Part shown: positions 10,736 through 22,100 of the stretch, piece after piece | Numbering within the stretch: position 1 is the first letter of the stretch | Layout: each line of letters begins with the position of its first letter | Notes under the pieces: model-generated | Database searches by the model: none | What the model saw: the letters and a program-made list of their open reading frames with translations, nothing else | What the model was told of the DNA's origin: nothing | From: Zarea fungicola | Taxonomy: Eukaryota > Ascomycota > Sordariomycetes > Hypocreales > Cordycipitaceae | Reading direction: 5' to 3' | DNA: 64,000 nt | NCBI GenBank assembly: GCA_900169235.1 | Contig: FWCC01000177.1 | Span: forward strand, 305,436 to 369,435 | Translations under genes and position numbers: made by a program

Positions 10736-11290
10736 CCCACACCCACCACAACACCGCCAACAACACCTTCCACAGCTTTCGGCCAGGAATGGCCGCCTTT
10801 CGGCCCATAAACCAGGCCCCAACAAGGTTCCAAGCCAGGCCATCACGCCAAGGGGCACCCAGAGCCCGAGATTGGCCCCGGGTGGCTTGGGGCAGGACAG
10901 CGGCTCCGGGTACGACGGCGGCTCCGGGCACACCGACGGGGTCGGACAATTCGGCGGCGGCGGGCACTCAGGAGGTGGCGAGCACACACAGGAAGTCGGG
11001 ACCGGGGCAGGGGCCGGGCCGGGCACACCGCCGGGGCCGGAAATACAATGGTTGGACCTTGGCACACGCAGTTGAACTGCTGGCCAAGGGCCCCGGTACC
11101 GCGGGCACGTTCATGGTGACAGGAACGTTGCCCGTCCCGGGAGGGACCGTCACCACCAACATCACGATCTTCGACAAAATCATCGTCGTCGTCGTCGCTG
11201 TTGCTGATGCTGAAGATGTTGCTGCTGTTGCTGCTGTTGCTGCTGGTATCACAGGGGATAGACCTAGGTCATACATTCCAGTTCGTTGAT
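10184..11290 (-). pseudogene. Copy B of the degenerate proline/cysteine-rich, membrane-anchored gene family
   Basis: Read on the minus strand, this locus carries a consistent protein, but in three frames. First is an alanine/threonine-rich start and VTVPPGTGNVPVTMNVPAVPG. Next is QQFNCVCQGPTIVFPAPA, one base out of frame. Then come PAPAPVPTSCVC and CPPPPNCP-type pairs in a third frame. Finally KLWKVLLAVLWWVWDLVVALL, a likely membrane helix, is followed by a charged tail (SWKKKEAADQLEDSRRI) back in the first frame. The tail is duplicated in tandem (see the repeat at 10184-10735). At least three frame changes in one GC-rich locus suggest a pseudogene, or errors in the assembly. The family is not recognised. 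It is an inverted partner of 4531-4973. Confidence 0.5.
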
Positions 11291-12786
11291 TCCTGGCTAT
11301 TCTAAGTATTTTCTATATGATCGCCGTAGGTGGCGATCACTTCTTTAGCTGGGCAGGCAAGAAGAGGCTGGGGTAGCGATGAACCCATTATGGAGATGAA
11401 ACGAGTGTTGGATGCAAGATACAAATGAAAGACGGCGGGACATAATAGCGAGGAAAAAGAAGGAAGGTCGTGTTTCTGTTTTTTGGCTGCGTTTAGTGGT
11501 GGACGAGTGTGCAAGGTCCGTAGAAGAGGAAAAGAGGAGGTGGTGATGGTGTTTGTCCGGGGCTTGGCGAGAAACGCAAACGCAGCTGCAGATGCAGGCA
11601 AGGAAAAGCTTAGGAGCTGCCTAGAAAAGTGGGGGTTTTCCGCTCGTAGGCTAATCGTATCGCCCTATTCGCCAAGCTGCTGGCAGAGGAAGCGATAATT
11701 GCTCTTGTTGCTGTTGTTGCTAATTCCTGCCACGATTGGCATGTAAGTGCCAGGCGGCCCCCATAGCTCTCACTTCTGGAAAACTGCCAAACACCTCGCC
11801 CTTATAATCACACTTCTTTATTTTTTTTCCTTGAACGCTTATATATATTCTATTTTATCTACTTAATATATCTCTTTTAATCCGCGTTAAAGACTTTCAC
11901 GTTAAATAATCGAAGATCTCCGACTTCTTAGAGGATGCGCAAAACGATCATACTGGACTGCCTTCCTCTATATAGCTTAGAGGTTAAATCCGCAGAAATA
12001 GAGGAGTTCAAAGTTGCGGCATTGGACAGTATTACTGATACAGAGACCATTACAATTATGATACAACCGTAGACACCGACAATCTACGCACCAGTCCTAT
12101 TAAGTCACCGCGCCTGCGTCAATCTCTCACATCGACGCTAGTCTTGGTTGTATTTTTAATTGGCCGTAGGCGACAGCTAAACAACTGAATCCGCGCTTAG
12201 CGACTAGGTCAACCTTTTTAAGGAAGGACTTGGCAAGGTAAGAAGGCCTAAGATACATTGGGCCGTGCAGGAAGATATAAGACTGGAGGAACTGGCAAAA
12301 GAACAAAAACTTAGTGAAGAATGAAAGACGCCGTAAAACTTTTTTGTTTGGCAAGGTAGGCTAGGAGTTGCTTTGCTCTTGCTTCTAGAGATCACAGACA
12401 GAAAGCCCGTTGCTAAATTCATGCAGCACTTGAAAAACAAATCGATAAGTCAGCAACACTGGACGTGCTTCTGGACCGGCTCATTACTTTTTTTGTATTT
12501 TTCTTGTTTTTATTTATTTATTTATTATTGTTATGGATGCTGTCTTATCTGGTTCTGTAACTGGAAATCCTTCTAGTTCTGCTGATTTAACATCCCTCGA
12601 CCGTGTAGTGTTCTTCTTTGGCATTGGGCATGGCTGCTATTGTCCGGTTCCGCACCTTGTCCCTTGTCCGGTTCTATAACTTGAAGCTCTTCTATTTCTA
12701 CTGATTCAACATCCCTCGACCGTTTGGTGTTTCTTCTTGTACTTTTTGCGCTACTATGCTAGGTATATTTATGTAAGCCTCCTGTA
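11291..12786. other. Gene-free AT-rich region
   Basis: From about 11800 to 12560 the DNA is AT-rich with many stops in all frames. I recognise no transposase or other product. A diverged duplication lies at 12549-12740. The sequence is compatible with old, mutated repeat DNA. Confidence 0.45.
12549..12740. repeat. Diverged tandem duplication, about 73-bp copies 118 bp apart
   Basis: Copies at 12549-12620 and 12667-12740 share GGTTCT.TAACT.GAA, TTCTA.TTCT.CTGATT.AAC and CATCCCTCGACCGT, followed by a T-rich end. Many of the differences are C/T or G/A transitions. Confidence 0.75.
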
Positions 12787-14541
12787 TCAAGCCTCCTTGC
12801 CTGCTTCTTGCTCCCCCTTTGCCCTCCCCTCACTCCCCTCTTCCTTACTGTTCTTCTCTGCCAAATCTTTTTTATTCAGCTTAATCGCCCCCTTGGCCAG
12901 CGCCTCGCTCGGCAGCGGCCGCACAATAGGCTGTGCCACCCACCACGGCCTCTTGCACCTCAGCAGTGCCTCCATCGAGCTCTCCCCTTCGTCCGCCGTC
13001 TCCCTCGGCCGTGCCGCGAGCGCCGCCAGCTCATCCTCGAAGCTTTTCCCCTTGGTGCGCTCATACTCCAGTAGGCCCTCGGCGACTTTCCTCTCCACGA
13101 CATCGAGCACTTGTTCGTAGCCGGCGATGCCTGTTTTTCGTGTGCGCGCGAGCATGTCCCGCACGTCCGTGTGCTTGCTCACGAAATGACGTAGGAGGTG
13201 GAATAGATGCGGCTGCATAGCCTGAAGATTCGGTGACGCCTCGTCCCTTTTCGGACGGGGCTGCTGCTGTGCTGCCACTTGTTCTTTTGTCCCGCCATTG
13301 TCCATCTTTTGGCGCTTCTTGGCCCGCGGCCCTTCACCGTCGGAGTCAGCTTCAGTCACCAACCACGTCGTGTCGTCCCCGGGCATAAACAGCGGACGCC
13401 GCGTCGGCGGCTCCGCGTCCAGGGCGTACTTGTGTATGATATCCATATATCGCCTCATGACCGCGTCCACGCGCCATCCCCCCTTCCCATCCACGCCGCG
13501 CCAGTACTCCCGCCCTTCCTCGCCGACCGCGGGCGGCGCCGCAAAGAGGGCCGGATCGCTCAGGTTACCCTCGGCGCTCATGACGCCGTCGAACCCCGTG
13601 GCGGCGAGGCACTCCTCCAGGTCCCCGTGCTGTAGGACGTTGCCGTTGGCGAACAGCACGGTATCGGCCGGCAGGCTCTCCCGCAGGAACCGGAGCGTCT
13701 CCCAGTCCGCCACGCCCGTCAGGTGGCCCTTTTGCTCCCTGCGGCGGCCGTGCACCGTCAGGATGGACGCGCCCGCCTTGAGCACGTTTTGCGCGTACGC
13801 CAGCGTCTGCTCCCTCGTCTCGAGGATGCGGATCTTGGCGGACACGGGGATGCCGAGCTCCGTGTGCAGCCGGTTGATGAGCCGGAAGATGAGGTCCTGG
13901 TCCTCCTGCAAAAACGCGCCGTAGTGGCCCTTGCGCGCGATCCCCTGCGGGCAGCCCAGGTTCAGGTCGACGGCGTCGCAGTACGGGGCCACCTGCCGCG
14001 CCGCGCAGAGGAGCGCCTCCGGGTCGTTGGCGCAAAACTGCACAAAGAGCGGTCGGTCGTTGCTCGGGTTGCCGTCTAGCCAGGCTGGTAGTTTTGCTGC
14101 CTCTGTCTGGGCCTCTGCGCCGTCCATCGTCGTTGTCGCCGTCTTCTTCTTCGTGGGAGCCGCGCTGGGTCGAGTGGCTTGAAAGTGCGCCTTGAGGTAC
14201 TTGGGGTCCTCCGAGAAGAGACGCGCATGGAACATGGGGGTATATGCAAGCATCTTGGACTTTTCTTGGGCCGAGAGAAACGATCGGGAGAGCATGCGCC
14301 AGGCCTAGCGGAGCGGTTGGTTAGTCACAGCGGCCTGTCTGTCGTTCTTTGGCCTGCTCGAGGTACTCACAAACTCGGACTGGTTAACCATGGGAGCCAC
14401 GATGAACTTGGGGCTCCCGATACTTTCAAAGAAAGCTCGTCCGTGCAATTTTTTAGTTATAGGTGTCGCAGTAGTATTTGTTGTCGTCGTCGTTGTCGTG
14501 GCTGCAGCCACGGGCTGAGGTGTGTCGAGTTCGGTAGCCAT
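12787..14541 (-). CDS. DUS1: tRNA-dihydrouridine(16/17) synthase Dus1
   Basis: Exons 14541-14371 and 14304-12787 (66-bp intron, GTGAGT donor, GCTAG acceptor) give 562 residues. The FMN-barrel start FIVAPMVNQSEF is split exactly at the intron and continues AWRMLSR. The catalytic motif LNLGCPQGIARKGHYGAFLQ has its active cysteine near residue 175. VSAKIRI, LTVHGRRREQKGHLTG and VLFANGNVLQHGDLEECL supply the barrel strands and the FMN phosphate site. Dus1 reduces uridine 16/17 of cytoplasmic tRNAs with NADPH. It is longer than the yeast enzyme because of a threonine-rich N-terminus, a charged insert near residue 390 and a C-terminal extension. It is a housekeeping gene; the neighbours give no operon-like hint. 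Confidence 0.95.
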
Positions 14542-15314
14542 GGTCGCAAGGTGGTGTGAGTACTGCAAGTTGACGATACAGGGTTGCCACCTTGACAGTC
14601 CTACTCTCCGTGCGATTATGAGCATAAACACCGCTTCCCTCCCAATGCCTGAATCGTAGAGAGGTAGACTGCTGGAATGCTATAAAGAGAGTGTGGAGAG
14701 GTTGAAAGTATGGTTAGAAAAGGTTGACGTTTCGCAAAACCAATGCCAGAAACTAAAATATTTTTGCCGTGGCTTCCAACTAGCCAGACAAACGGTGGGG
14801 TCTAGCGGCGCCTTTTCGCCAGATGTCACGACGTACACAAGTTTACGAACATGATGACAAAACTCCCCAAAAAGGACCAGAATTTATAGACGGAAATAGA
14901 CAATTTCAATTTCACACTAAAGAAAATGAAGCAAAGTTGGCAGAAAAGATGCCAGACGCTTCATCTATGGAAGTTCTGCAATGTTGCAGGAAAAGAGACC
15001 TCTTGTCTAGCTGAACCCCATCACCTATTGACAACATCCATTCTCTTCCGCTCAACAGATTACACGACTGTATGATTGCTCCGCTAAATTCCATATGACA
15101 AATACCGCGCGGAAGGAACAAAAAGAACTAAGAATGATGAGAGAGCGAGAGAGTCGAGAAAAAAACAAAGAACGCCATTGACACCAAATATGCAGTTCCC
15201 AAACGCCAGAAATGTTTTAAACATGATTGAATACAGTAGGACTCTGCATGTCGCCATGCCTTCGTCGAAACATCCAAATTCAAGTCAACTAGATATCTTT
15301 CAAAGTTGACTTCA
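14542..15314. other. Intergenic between DUS1 and BNI4
   Basis: It contains the DUS1 promoter and the BNI4 3' end. One short frame at 14823-15014 has no recognisable features. Nothing else is seen. Confidence 0.45.
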
Positions 15315-17749
15315 TTAGAAGAAATGAGTGTAAATCTTGGAGTTCTCATGAACTTCCATCTCCTATTATAAATCGTTAGCATATAGTACGATTCACCCAC
15401 GGTGATTCAACTTGACTTACCATTTTGAAGCTGTTAAGCTCCTCCTTGATCTGCTGGGCCAGCATGGGAGTAAGACGGTTGCAGGTGGCAATCTCTCCAC
15501 GGCGGTCGTACTCCTGAGGGGGCCAGGTATCATGGAAGATGATGCGAGGAGAAAAGGTCGCGTTCCTCTTACCGCCAGATGGCGTGCCTGGAGCACTCTT
15601 GCTGTCCGACCGGAGACGCAGAGCATTCATAAAGTAGTCCTCGTTACCAAGAGCGATAGACCCAGTCCTTCTATGACCCTGGGCCTCATCATTTGGTGTG
15701 CTTGGTGCACTAGAGTTGGGAGAGTCACTGATAGCGGGCACGTTGGGCAAGACTAGTTCGGGAGACGCCAAGTCACTGGGTCTCGTCGATGGACTGGAAG
15801 AGCCTGGTCCTGTGATCACGTTAGTATGGCATCAACATGAGGCTTTTGAAATACTTACGCTTGAGAATGCCCTTACGCACGGCAGCCAACACCTCAGCAC
15901 GTTCCTTGTCACCACCAACAATGCTCCTTCGTGGGCCAGATTGGTCATTGTTAGCGCTGCTGGAGCGCTCCGGAACCATTTCGGGAACATGAGCAGCATC
16001 CATCGAGTTGCGCTCAAGGTGAGGGAAACCAGTAGTACCGTTACTAGTAGTCGGATCGGCAGTAACGTTGACACGTTGGGCTTCAGCTTCCACGGTGATC
16101 ATGGAAACAGCAGCCTGGCTAACCTCTGGAACGGGTGCGTCAGCGGGAGCGACGCCGACAACCGACTTGGGACGGAACAGTCCGACGAGCGATCGAGTGC
16201 TCTTCTTCATACCGCGGCCCATCTTGCGGATCATGATGGAAGCCGAAGAAGCGGTCGAGGAGATTGACAAATTATCAGTGGACCCGACAAAGCGAGAGCC
16301 ATAGATGCTGTTGCCAAGTCCGCCAGCCTCTTGGGCCTCTGCAATGCGTGCCTGTTCTGCATCGTAAGCCTCCTCTGGCGACGGCTCCTTGTGCAGCTTT
16401 GTGGGTGACGGCGGGGCAGAGACTTCGTTCTCGTTAACCTTCTGCAATTCAGCGGCACTGCCGAAGGAGAATGCACGGCGGAGCCTGGATGTCTTGCTCT
16501 TAGCCTTGGTACCCTTTTGGTTAATAGCCGCTAGATGCTTGGCCGCCGGGCTGTCTAGTTTTGAGCCGGGAGTGCCAGAGGTTGTGGCTGGACGAGAATC
16601 GGGAGACTCGCTAGCCATAGTAGCTGGCTTTGACAGCGGGGATGGACTGTGTGTACGCTTGATTGCATCGCCCGAGGCTGCACGAGCAGGGACGGTGAGC
16701 TGTTTGCCCTGCTCTGTCTTCGCTGCATGGTCTGCAGAGAAAGAGGGGCTGCCAGTGGGGGGCGGGGTGGTGCGGTTGGCCTGCATGACATCCCTGTTAG
16801 CAAGGGTGTTGCACGCTAAAAAAAAGTACTGTGGATGACAACGTGTCTCAATATGTGGCAAACTTACAGAGGACGGCCGAGAGCTGGTGCTGCGGCTAGA
16901 TGAGACACTCTCAGAGCTGCCATTACGCGAGTGCGCAACAGTGGCCGGTGCTAGCGTACCAGCCTTGCTGTGTTGATCCGCACTGCGTCTTCCTGTAGAC
17001 GAGGGTCGGCCAGCGGAGGAAGGTCTGATTACAGGCAGAGGGCCTTGCAAATAATCCCTCGTATCCAGGGACTGAACGCTGCGGCGACGAAGCCTCATTG
17101 CCTCATCTTGCGCCGCCCTGTTGTACAGCTCCTCAGCGGAGGAGTGGCCAACACCGTTCATACCATTCGACAAATTGGGCACTGACATGGAACCATTTTG
17201 CAACTTGTACATGCCGTTGTCAGCAGGCAAATTGCTGCTTTGCGAGCGACCATGCTGATTCGCTTGAGGGTTTGCCCTACGGTACCTGTCCGGAACCGTC
17301 TTGCCGTTGGCAGCAGCTGTATGGTGGTATTGTGGTGACTGAGGTGTAAAGCTGCGGGAGATGGAAGAATCATCACGGGTAATATTGTTTGCCGGAGTGA
17401 AATTAAAGTTGTGTCCCGAATTAGCGTTGGCATGCCCTCGGTACTGACCAGTTGGATCATATGAGTTCATGGTGGGAACCGCGGACGAGGAATTAGCGCG
17501 GTAGGCAGCGTACTGTTGCCATTGCATGTTGTGATTCAGCTGGTTGAAGCTTCGAGGTTGGACAGGGACGGAGCTGCCTCGGTAGCCCGTTGGTGGGTTG
17601 CCGTATGACGCTGCACGAGACGTATGACCATACTGGTTCCCCTGGCGATTTTGATTGCCAGGAATCATTGCGGCGGCAGAGGCTGGGCGTGTCTGGAGCA
17701 TAGTAGCTGTCGAGGTTTGGTGAGGATACGTTTGTATCATAGCAGCCAT
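15315..17749 (-). CDS. BNI4-like septin/PP1 scaffold protein
   Basis: Four exons, 17749-16868, 16780-15859, 15809-15421 and 15362-15315, give 746 residues. Most of the chain is low-complexity (Gln/Asn/Ser/Pro), typical of a scaffold. The C-terminus is diagnostic: FSPRIIFHDTWPPQEYDRR, IATCNRLTPMLAQQIKEEL, then, after the last intron, EMEVHENSKIYTHFF. This is the conserved BNI4 tail that binds protein phosphatase 1. In yeast BNI4 links Glc7 and chitin synthase activation to septins at the bud neck. A basic segment (RKMGRGMKKSTRSLVGLFRPKS) lies upstream. I chose the ATG at 17749 (MAAMIQTYPHQ) over the upstream one because the extension looks like 5' leader. The 87-bp intron 1 has no stop and keeps frame, so retention would add 29 residues. 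Confidence 0.85.
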
Positions 17750-19130
17750 ACTTTTGCCGACAGACGGGTGGGCGACTTTTATTCCAATTCGTCGGTAGCC
17801 TGGGATCGAGTGTCCTTTCTCGAGGTGATTTTGAGCCCGGTTGCCGGATTGCACAACTGGGTTGGCTTTTGAGTAGGTTAGTAACTGCCTCTTGTTCAAG
17901 CTTCCTACTATCCAAAGACAATTTGAGAGAGACTGGCCAACATACAAATGCAATCAAATCAAGAAGAGCGAACCTTTTTGTAGTTGTCCGAGATTGAAAT
18001 TGTACAGTGTCTGGCCCAAGTGAATTCAGCCAAGACTGTCAAGTACTCAAGACAAGAGGGAAACCCAGTGGAATCTGCGGATACCCGCAGCTGCCAAGTA
18101 TAGAGCAATCGCTAGATGGGAAGAGAGGCTTGCAGAGTCAACAGTGCAGGCGTGCCCTACTAATAGGATTGGCAAAGGACAATGGTCTTAATGGTCCTTG
18201 GGGGTATGTATAGTCAGATCACCAAGCTAATGGGATCCAACGTGGGCTTCCGGCAAAAGGACGTGTCGTCGAGTATAATTGCTCAGGAGAGAAGAAGGAA
18301 GAGGAGACGTCCGATTTATTACGTGTCTCGTGGGTTTTTGTGTTGTGTCTATGGACAGGAGAAGTCCTAGTCGGGAGAATTCGTTCGATGCACGTACGTC
18401 AGCAGACGCAAGGAGGAACCGATGAAGGCGCGGACGAGAGAGATGCTAGACAAGACGAGTCGAGATATGCAGCGTGAGATGATGCAACGCTTTTGATGGA
18501 CGACAGGCAAGACACAAAATGGTTGAATGAGACGGACAAGACGGTAAAGAAGAAGGCACAGAAAAAGACAAAAAAGTCGGCACGGCTCGGGGTGAACGGG
18601 GTTGACGAAAATCAGGGGCAGAGGGCTTGTCAGGCTGGCTGACTGGCTTCCTCGCAGAAAAAGTGAACTCGTCAAGGACACAGATGGAGAAGGCGACAAG
18701 ATGACAAGAAACAGGTGAGAAAGGAAAATGCAACAAAAGGGTCGAGTACTGAACAGGGTTGATGAGAAACAGAAGAAAGAAGAGAAGGGTTAGAAAAGGA
18801 AAAGGAAAACGAGGTTCGAGAGGGTGTCGATGTGTGGTGGTGGAGAGAGTTTCGGGGGGACAAAGGAGGAGAGGAGTAGGCAGCACGCGTAGCCAGCCTG
18901 GGAGTGAGAAAAAAAAAAGAGTGCCCCGAAGCAGCGAAAGCAAGCAACTGGCAGCTGGGCATCCGCAATTCAAGCAGCACCTACAGGCTACAGCAGCGCT
19001 GGACCATCAGTAACCAGTTGGGACGCATTGCCCCAGCGGGAAAAGCAAGACAGAGGAGACAGTGGCGGGCACTAGTCTTGGGCAGGCAAGGCTTGTCTGA
19101 GCCAACTGACGCCTAAAATAAAATAAAAAA
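17750..19130. other. Upstream region of BNI4
   Basis: On the minus (coding) strand 18380-18980 is strongly pyrimidine-rich, as in many fungal promoters and leaders. Open frames here are cysteine/serine/leucine-rich by composition only. No gene is seen. Confidence 0.5.
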
Positions 19131-22100
19131 CCTGAAATCGGCCACTTTTATTTTTATGGAAGGTGGGATAACGGTGGGAGAGCCACTCTCATACTGGGTA
19201 ACTCGGCCGTTCAGAGCTACCCGTAAGCCTGATTGTCAGTGGCGTGGTAGCCAGTGAAGCCCGCTACACTGGTAACTGGCGCCGGGTTTTACAGCGAGGA
19301 GATGGACGGGTTTGGGACAGCTAGCGCACTGTGGCAGCAGCCACAGCACTAGAAACCGCCTGTTGGGTCGGCCAAGTAAAGCAACTGTAGAGCTTCGCTG
19401 GTAGGCCGCAACAATGGCCGGGACGGGACTAGGCTAGGGGGCGCTTCCGGAGGGGGGTCTTGGGTCAGGTCCCTTGCGGGCGTGCCACCACCATTGACTG
19501 GCATGATGAGCCAAGCCGGGTTTGGAGGGTCCAGAAATACGAGATTTTGGGCAGTAGTCCAGGCGCCGGTGGAGGATCGCTTTTTTTTTTTTTGCTAGCA
19601 TTTTTACTATTTAGTCCTTGGCAACGTACGGAGAGGTGTCGAGTTTATACGCCGCTGCGTGCGGAGTTCTCTCTGTGTCACAGCTTGACAATCACCCCAA
19701 TTGGGCAGCAAGAGGCTGTTTGAATACAGTGGTTGCAGCAGATTAAAAAATTCGCAAGCCTCATCGAACCGTTCATCGACATTTTAATCAATAAACAACA
19801 GAAAAGAAAAGAAAATAATGTGCGTGCGCGATATTGTCATGCGCCAGTGGCAAAAGGCTGTTGCATGCATGCCCTGGAAACAGCCAGCTGTGCCATTCGT
19901 GCCAAACACACAGCCTACAGCAGGTAGGGATAGATGGATGGTGGGCTCTCTCGCGGCTGTACAGCCGTGGACCACTAAACCCAGTGACGGTTAAGATTTA
20001 CGAGACATACATGCGCACACCACTCTTCCATGTCGTGTAATAAAACAGACCATTTTTTGTCCAGTTTTCATTTTGATATGGACCCTGTATGAACTGCCCA
20101 TCTCCCATCAGCCATCAGCCGCCGACGCATATGGTCTCCTCCTGTGCCCGTTCGACGCAAGCCTCATCCCTCCGCAAACATGTTCCAAAAAAGCCACAAC
20201 TCCATCAAAATGATATGCTGCAGGCAAGACTTGTCACTAATAATTGGCCCATGATAACAGGACGAGCTGTCCCTTGCGCTGGCTCCCTTCCTCGTAAAGT
20301 AATCCTCCGAGGCTCATCGATCCACCCACGACACCCTTCCACCTGCCTGCCTAGACATTTCATGCAGCACTCGCATGCATGGCTCAACCCTTCAGCGGGT
20401 CGCGCAGATGGCGCAGGCGACCAGCTAGCTGCCCTGCGCAACTGATTGGGCCCTTGAGATGCTTTGGATGAGCTGCGGGCCAACTGGCATTGAAGCTGTC
20501 CGGCGCTAGGCAGGGGAGGTGAGGGGACGACCAGGGCCATGACGCCGTGGGGTGGATGCACGCTGTTCGCAGTCGGTCGTCGAGGGACTCAACACGGGAA
20601 TGGAAGACCAGCAGGAAAAAATCAAGCTCGGGTTTCCATATGACAGACAGCTCAGCATAAGAAGGACAGGAGCAATTCACATCGCTGCCATGGTTATGGA
20701 ATTCCCTCAAGCTGCGATAAGCCCGTCATCGTCTGCCATCCGATGCTGTACTACATACCTTCAGCTTTCACATAACTACCGGGGAGTCGTGCTACCCTGA
20801 CAGTTCCTTGGGGTACCCTGAGGGCTTCCGAGAAAGCCACACTAATGGCGAGCACAAAGCACCACCAAAGTTGGGATGCGAGCTTAGAACCCCATGTGGA
20901 ACTGATCGAGACGATCGAACAATCACAAGCTGGGGCACAGGAGGAGCCATAAATACACGAGGAAAAAGCAAGGGCTCGGTTATTCATCCTTTTCTTTTCT
21001 TTTCCTTGGCTACAGTTCCAGTTCATCACACACACTCATGGTTCACCAATTATGCTAGACACTACAATTCCTGATTCCGCGGGAGGGGTTGTGTGATTAT
21101 TAGCACCCCAGATAAGGGGCAGACGCAGGTCGCGGTGTACGGGGAAACTGACTAGCTAGTTGATTATTTTAAATAACCAGTTGTACATAATGACTACTTG
21201 TAGTTAGCTGTTGCCGTTGACATTGATTAGAGTTAATGGAGCAACGGACTCAACGCACCCTAGAAGGTCGTCATTTAAAAAGGAGGTCTGGGACGATTAA
21301 TACGACATTTCCGGCACAGCCGGAAAAGATTACATTGTACATATTCATCTCCTCTTTGCTCCACCGGTATTTTCTTCCAACTCAATATTTAGTTGATGCT
21401 AGTCTTAAGTTGTCTCTGGCAACGCTGCGGCAGAGCAACGGCATGGATATAACTTAGGAATGCTGTACTCCGTACTGAATGAATCAATATGGACAAGCGG
21501 ATATTCTGGTTTCGAATCGAGATCGACATCCCCCAGCCCTGACTTTCTCAAGAGCTCCAGTGTTCTTGAATATCCTGACTCCATCCAGTGTTTGCACAGC
21601 AGACGACCCATCCCGTTGTTTTGGTCAACAATTGCATCTGTAACACCAATCGACACGACGCCTGCATTATCGCACAAGAACTTGGCTTGCATGCATAACA
21701 ATGCGCATAATCACAGTCCATGCATTCTTGGGATCACAAAAACACAAAAATGATGCCAAGGCACGTATTAACAGTAATTGGGCCGGGCCAATGCTGTGGA
21801 GGTGGGCCTCCCCAATCGCATTCATTCCAAGCACAGTTGCATTCAGTTTTCCCGTGCCCGCATTTGATTTAGTTTGTTGGCCCCTAAACTAAGTACACAT
21901 CGGGGTGAGCGCCCGAGCCCGTCATTCATGCAGCACTCCATAAAGCACCCTAGAAACAGCTAGAAAAGGAAGTTATTGAGAGCGTAGCAAGCAAGTTGCA
22001 TTTGCTGATGCCACCTTCTGTAGGTTAGGAATGCTAGGAAGACTATCCGCCAGGTACAGCCGGCGCCTAGGGTCGTTTTGAAACTAGCCTCGTGGGAAAG

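Noticed and set aside
10156..11289. 377-codon plus-strand open frame over the GC-rich repeat locus
   Set aside because: Proline/serine/threonine-rich by composition. The minus-strand reading is the one shared with the other copy at 4531-4973, so this frame is probably incidental.
13298..13924. 208-codon open frame antisense to DUS1
   Set aside because: Mirror of the high-GC DUS1 coding strand. The sense frame carries the Dus catalytic motif.
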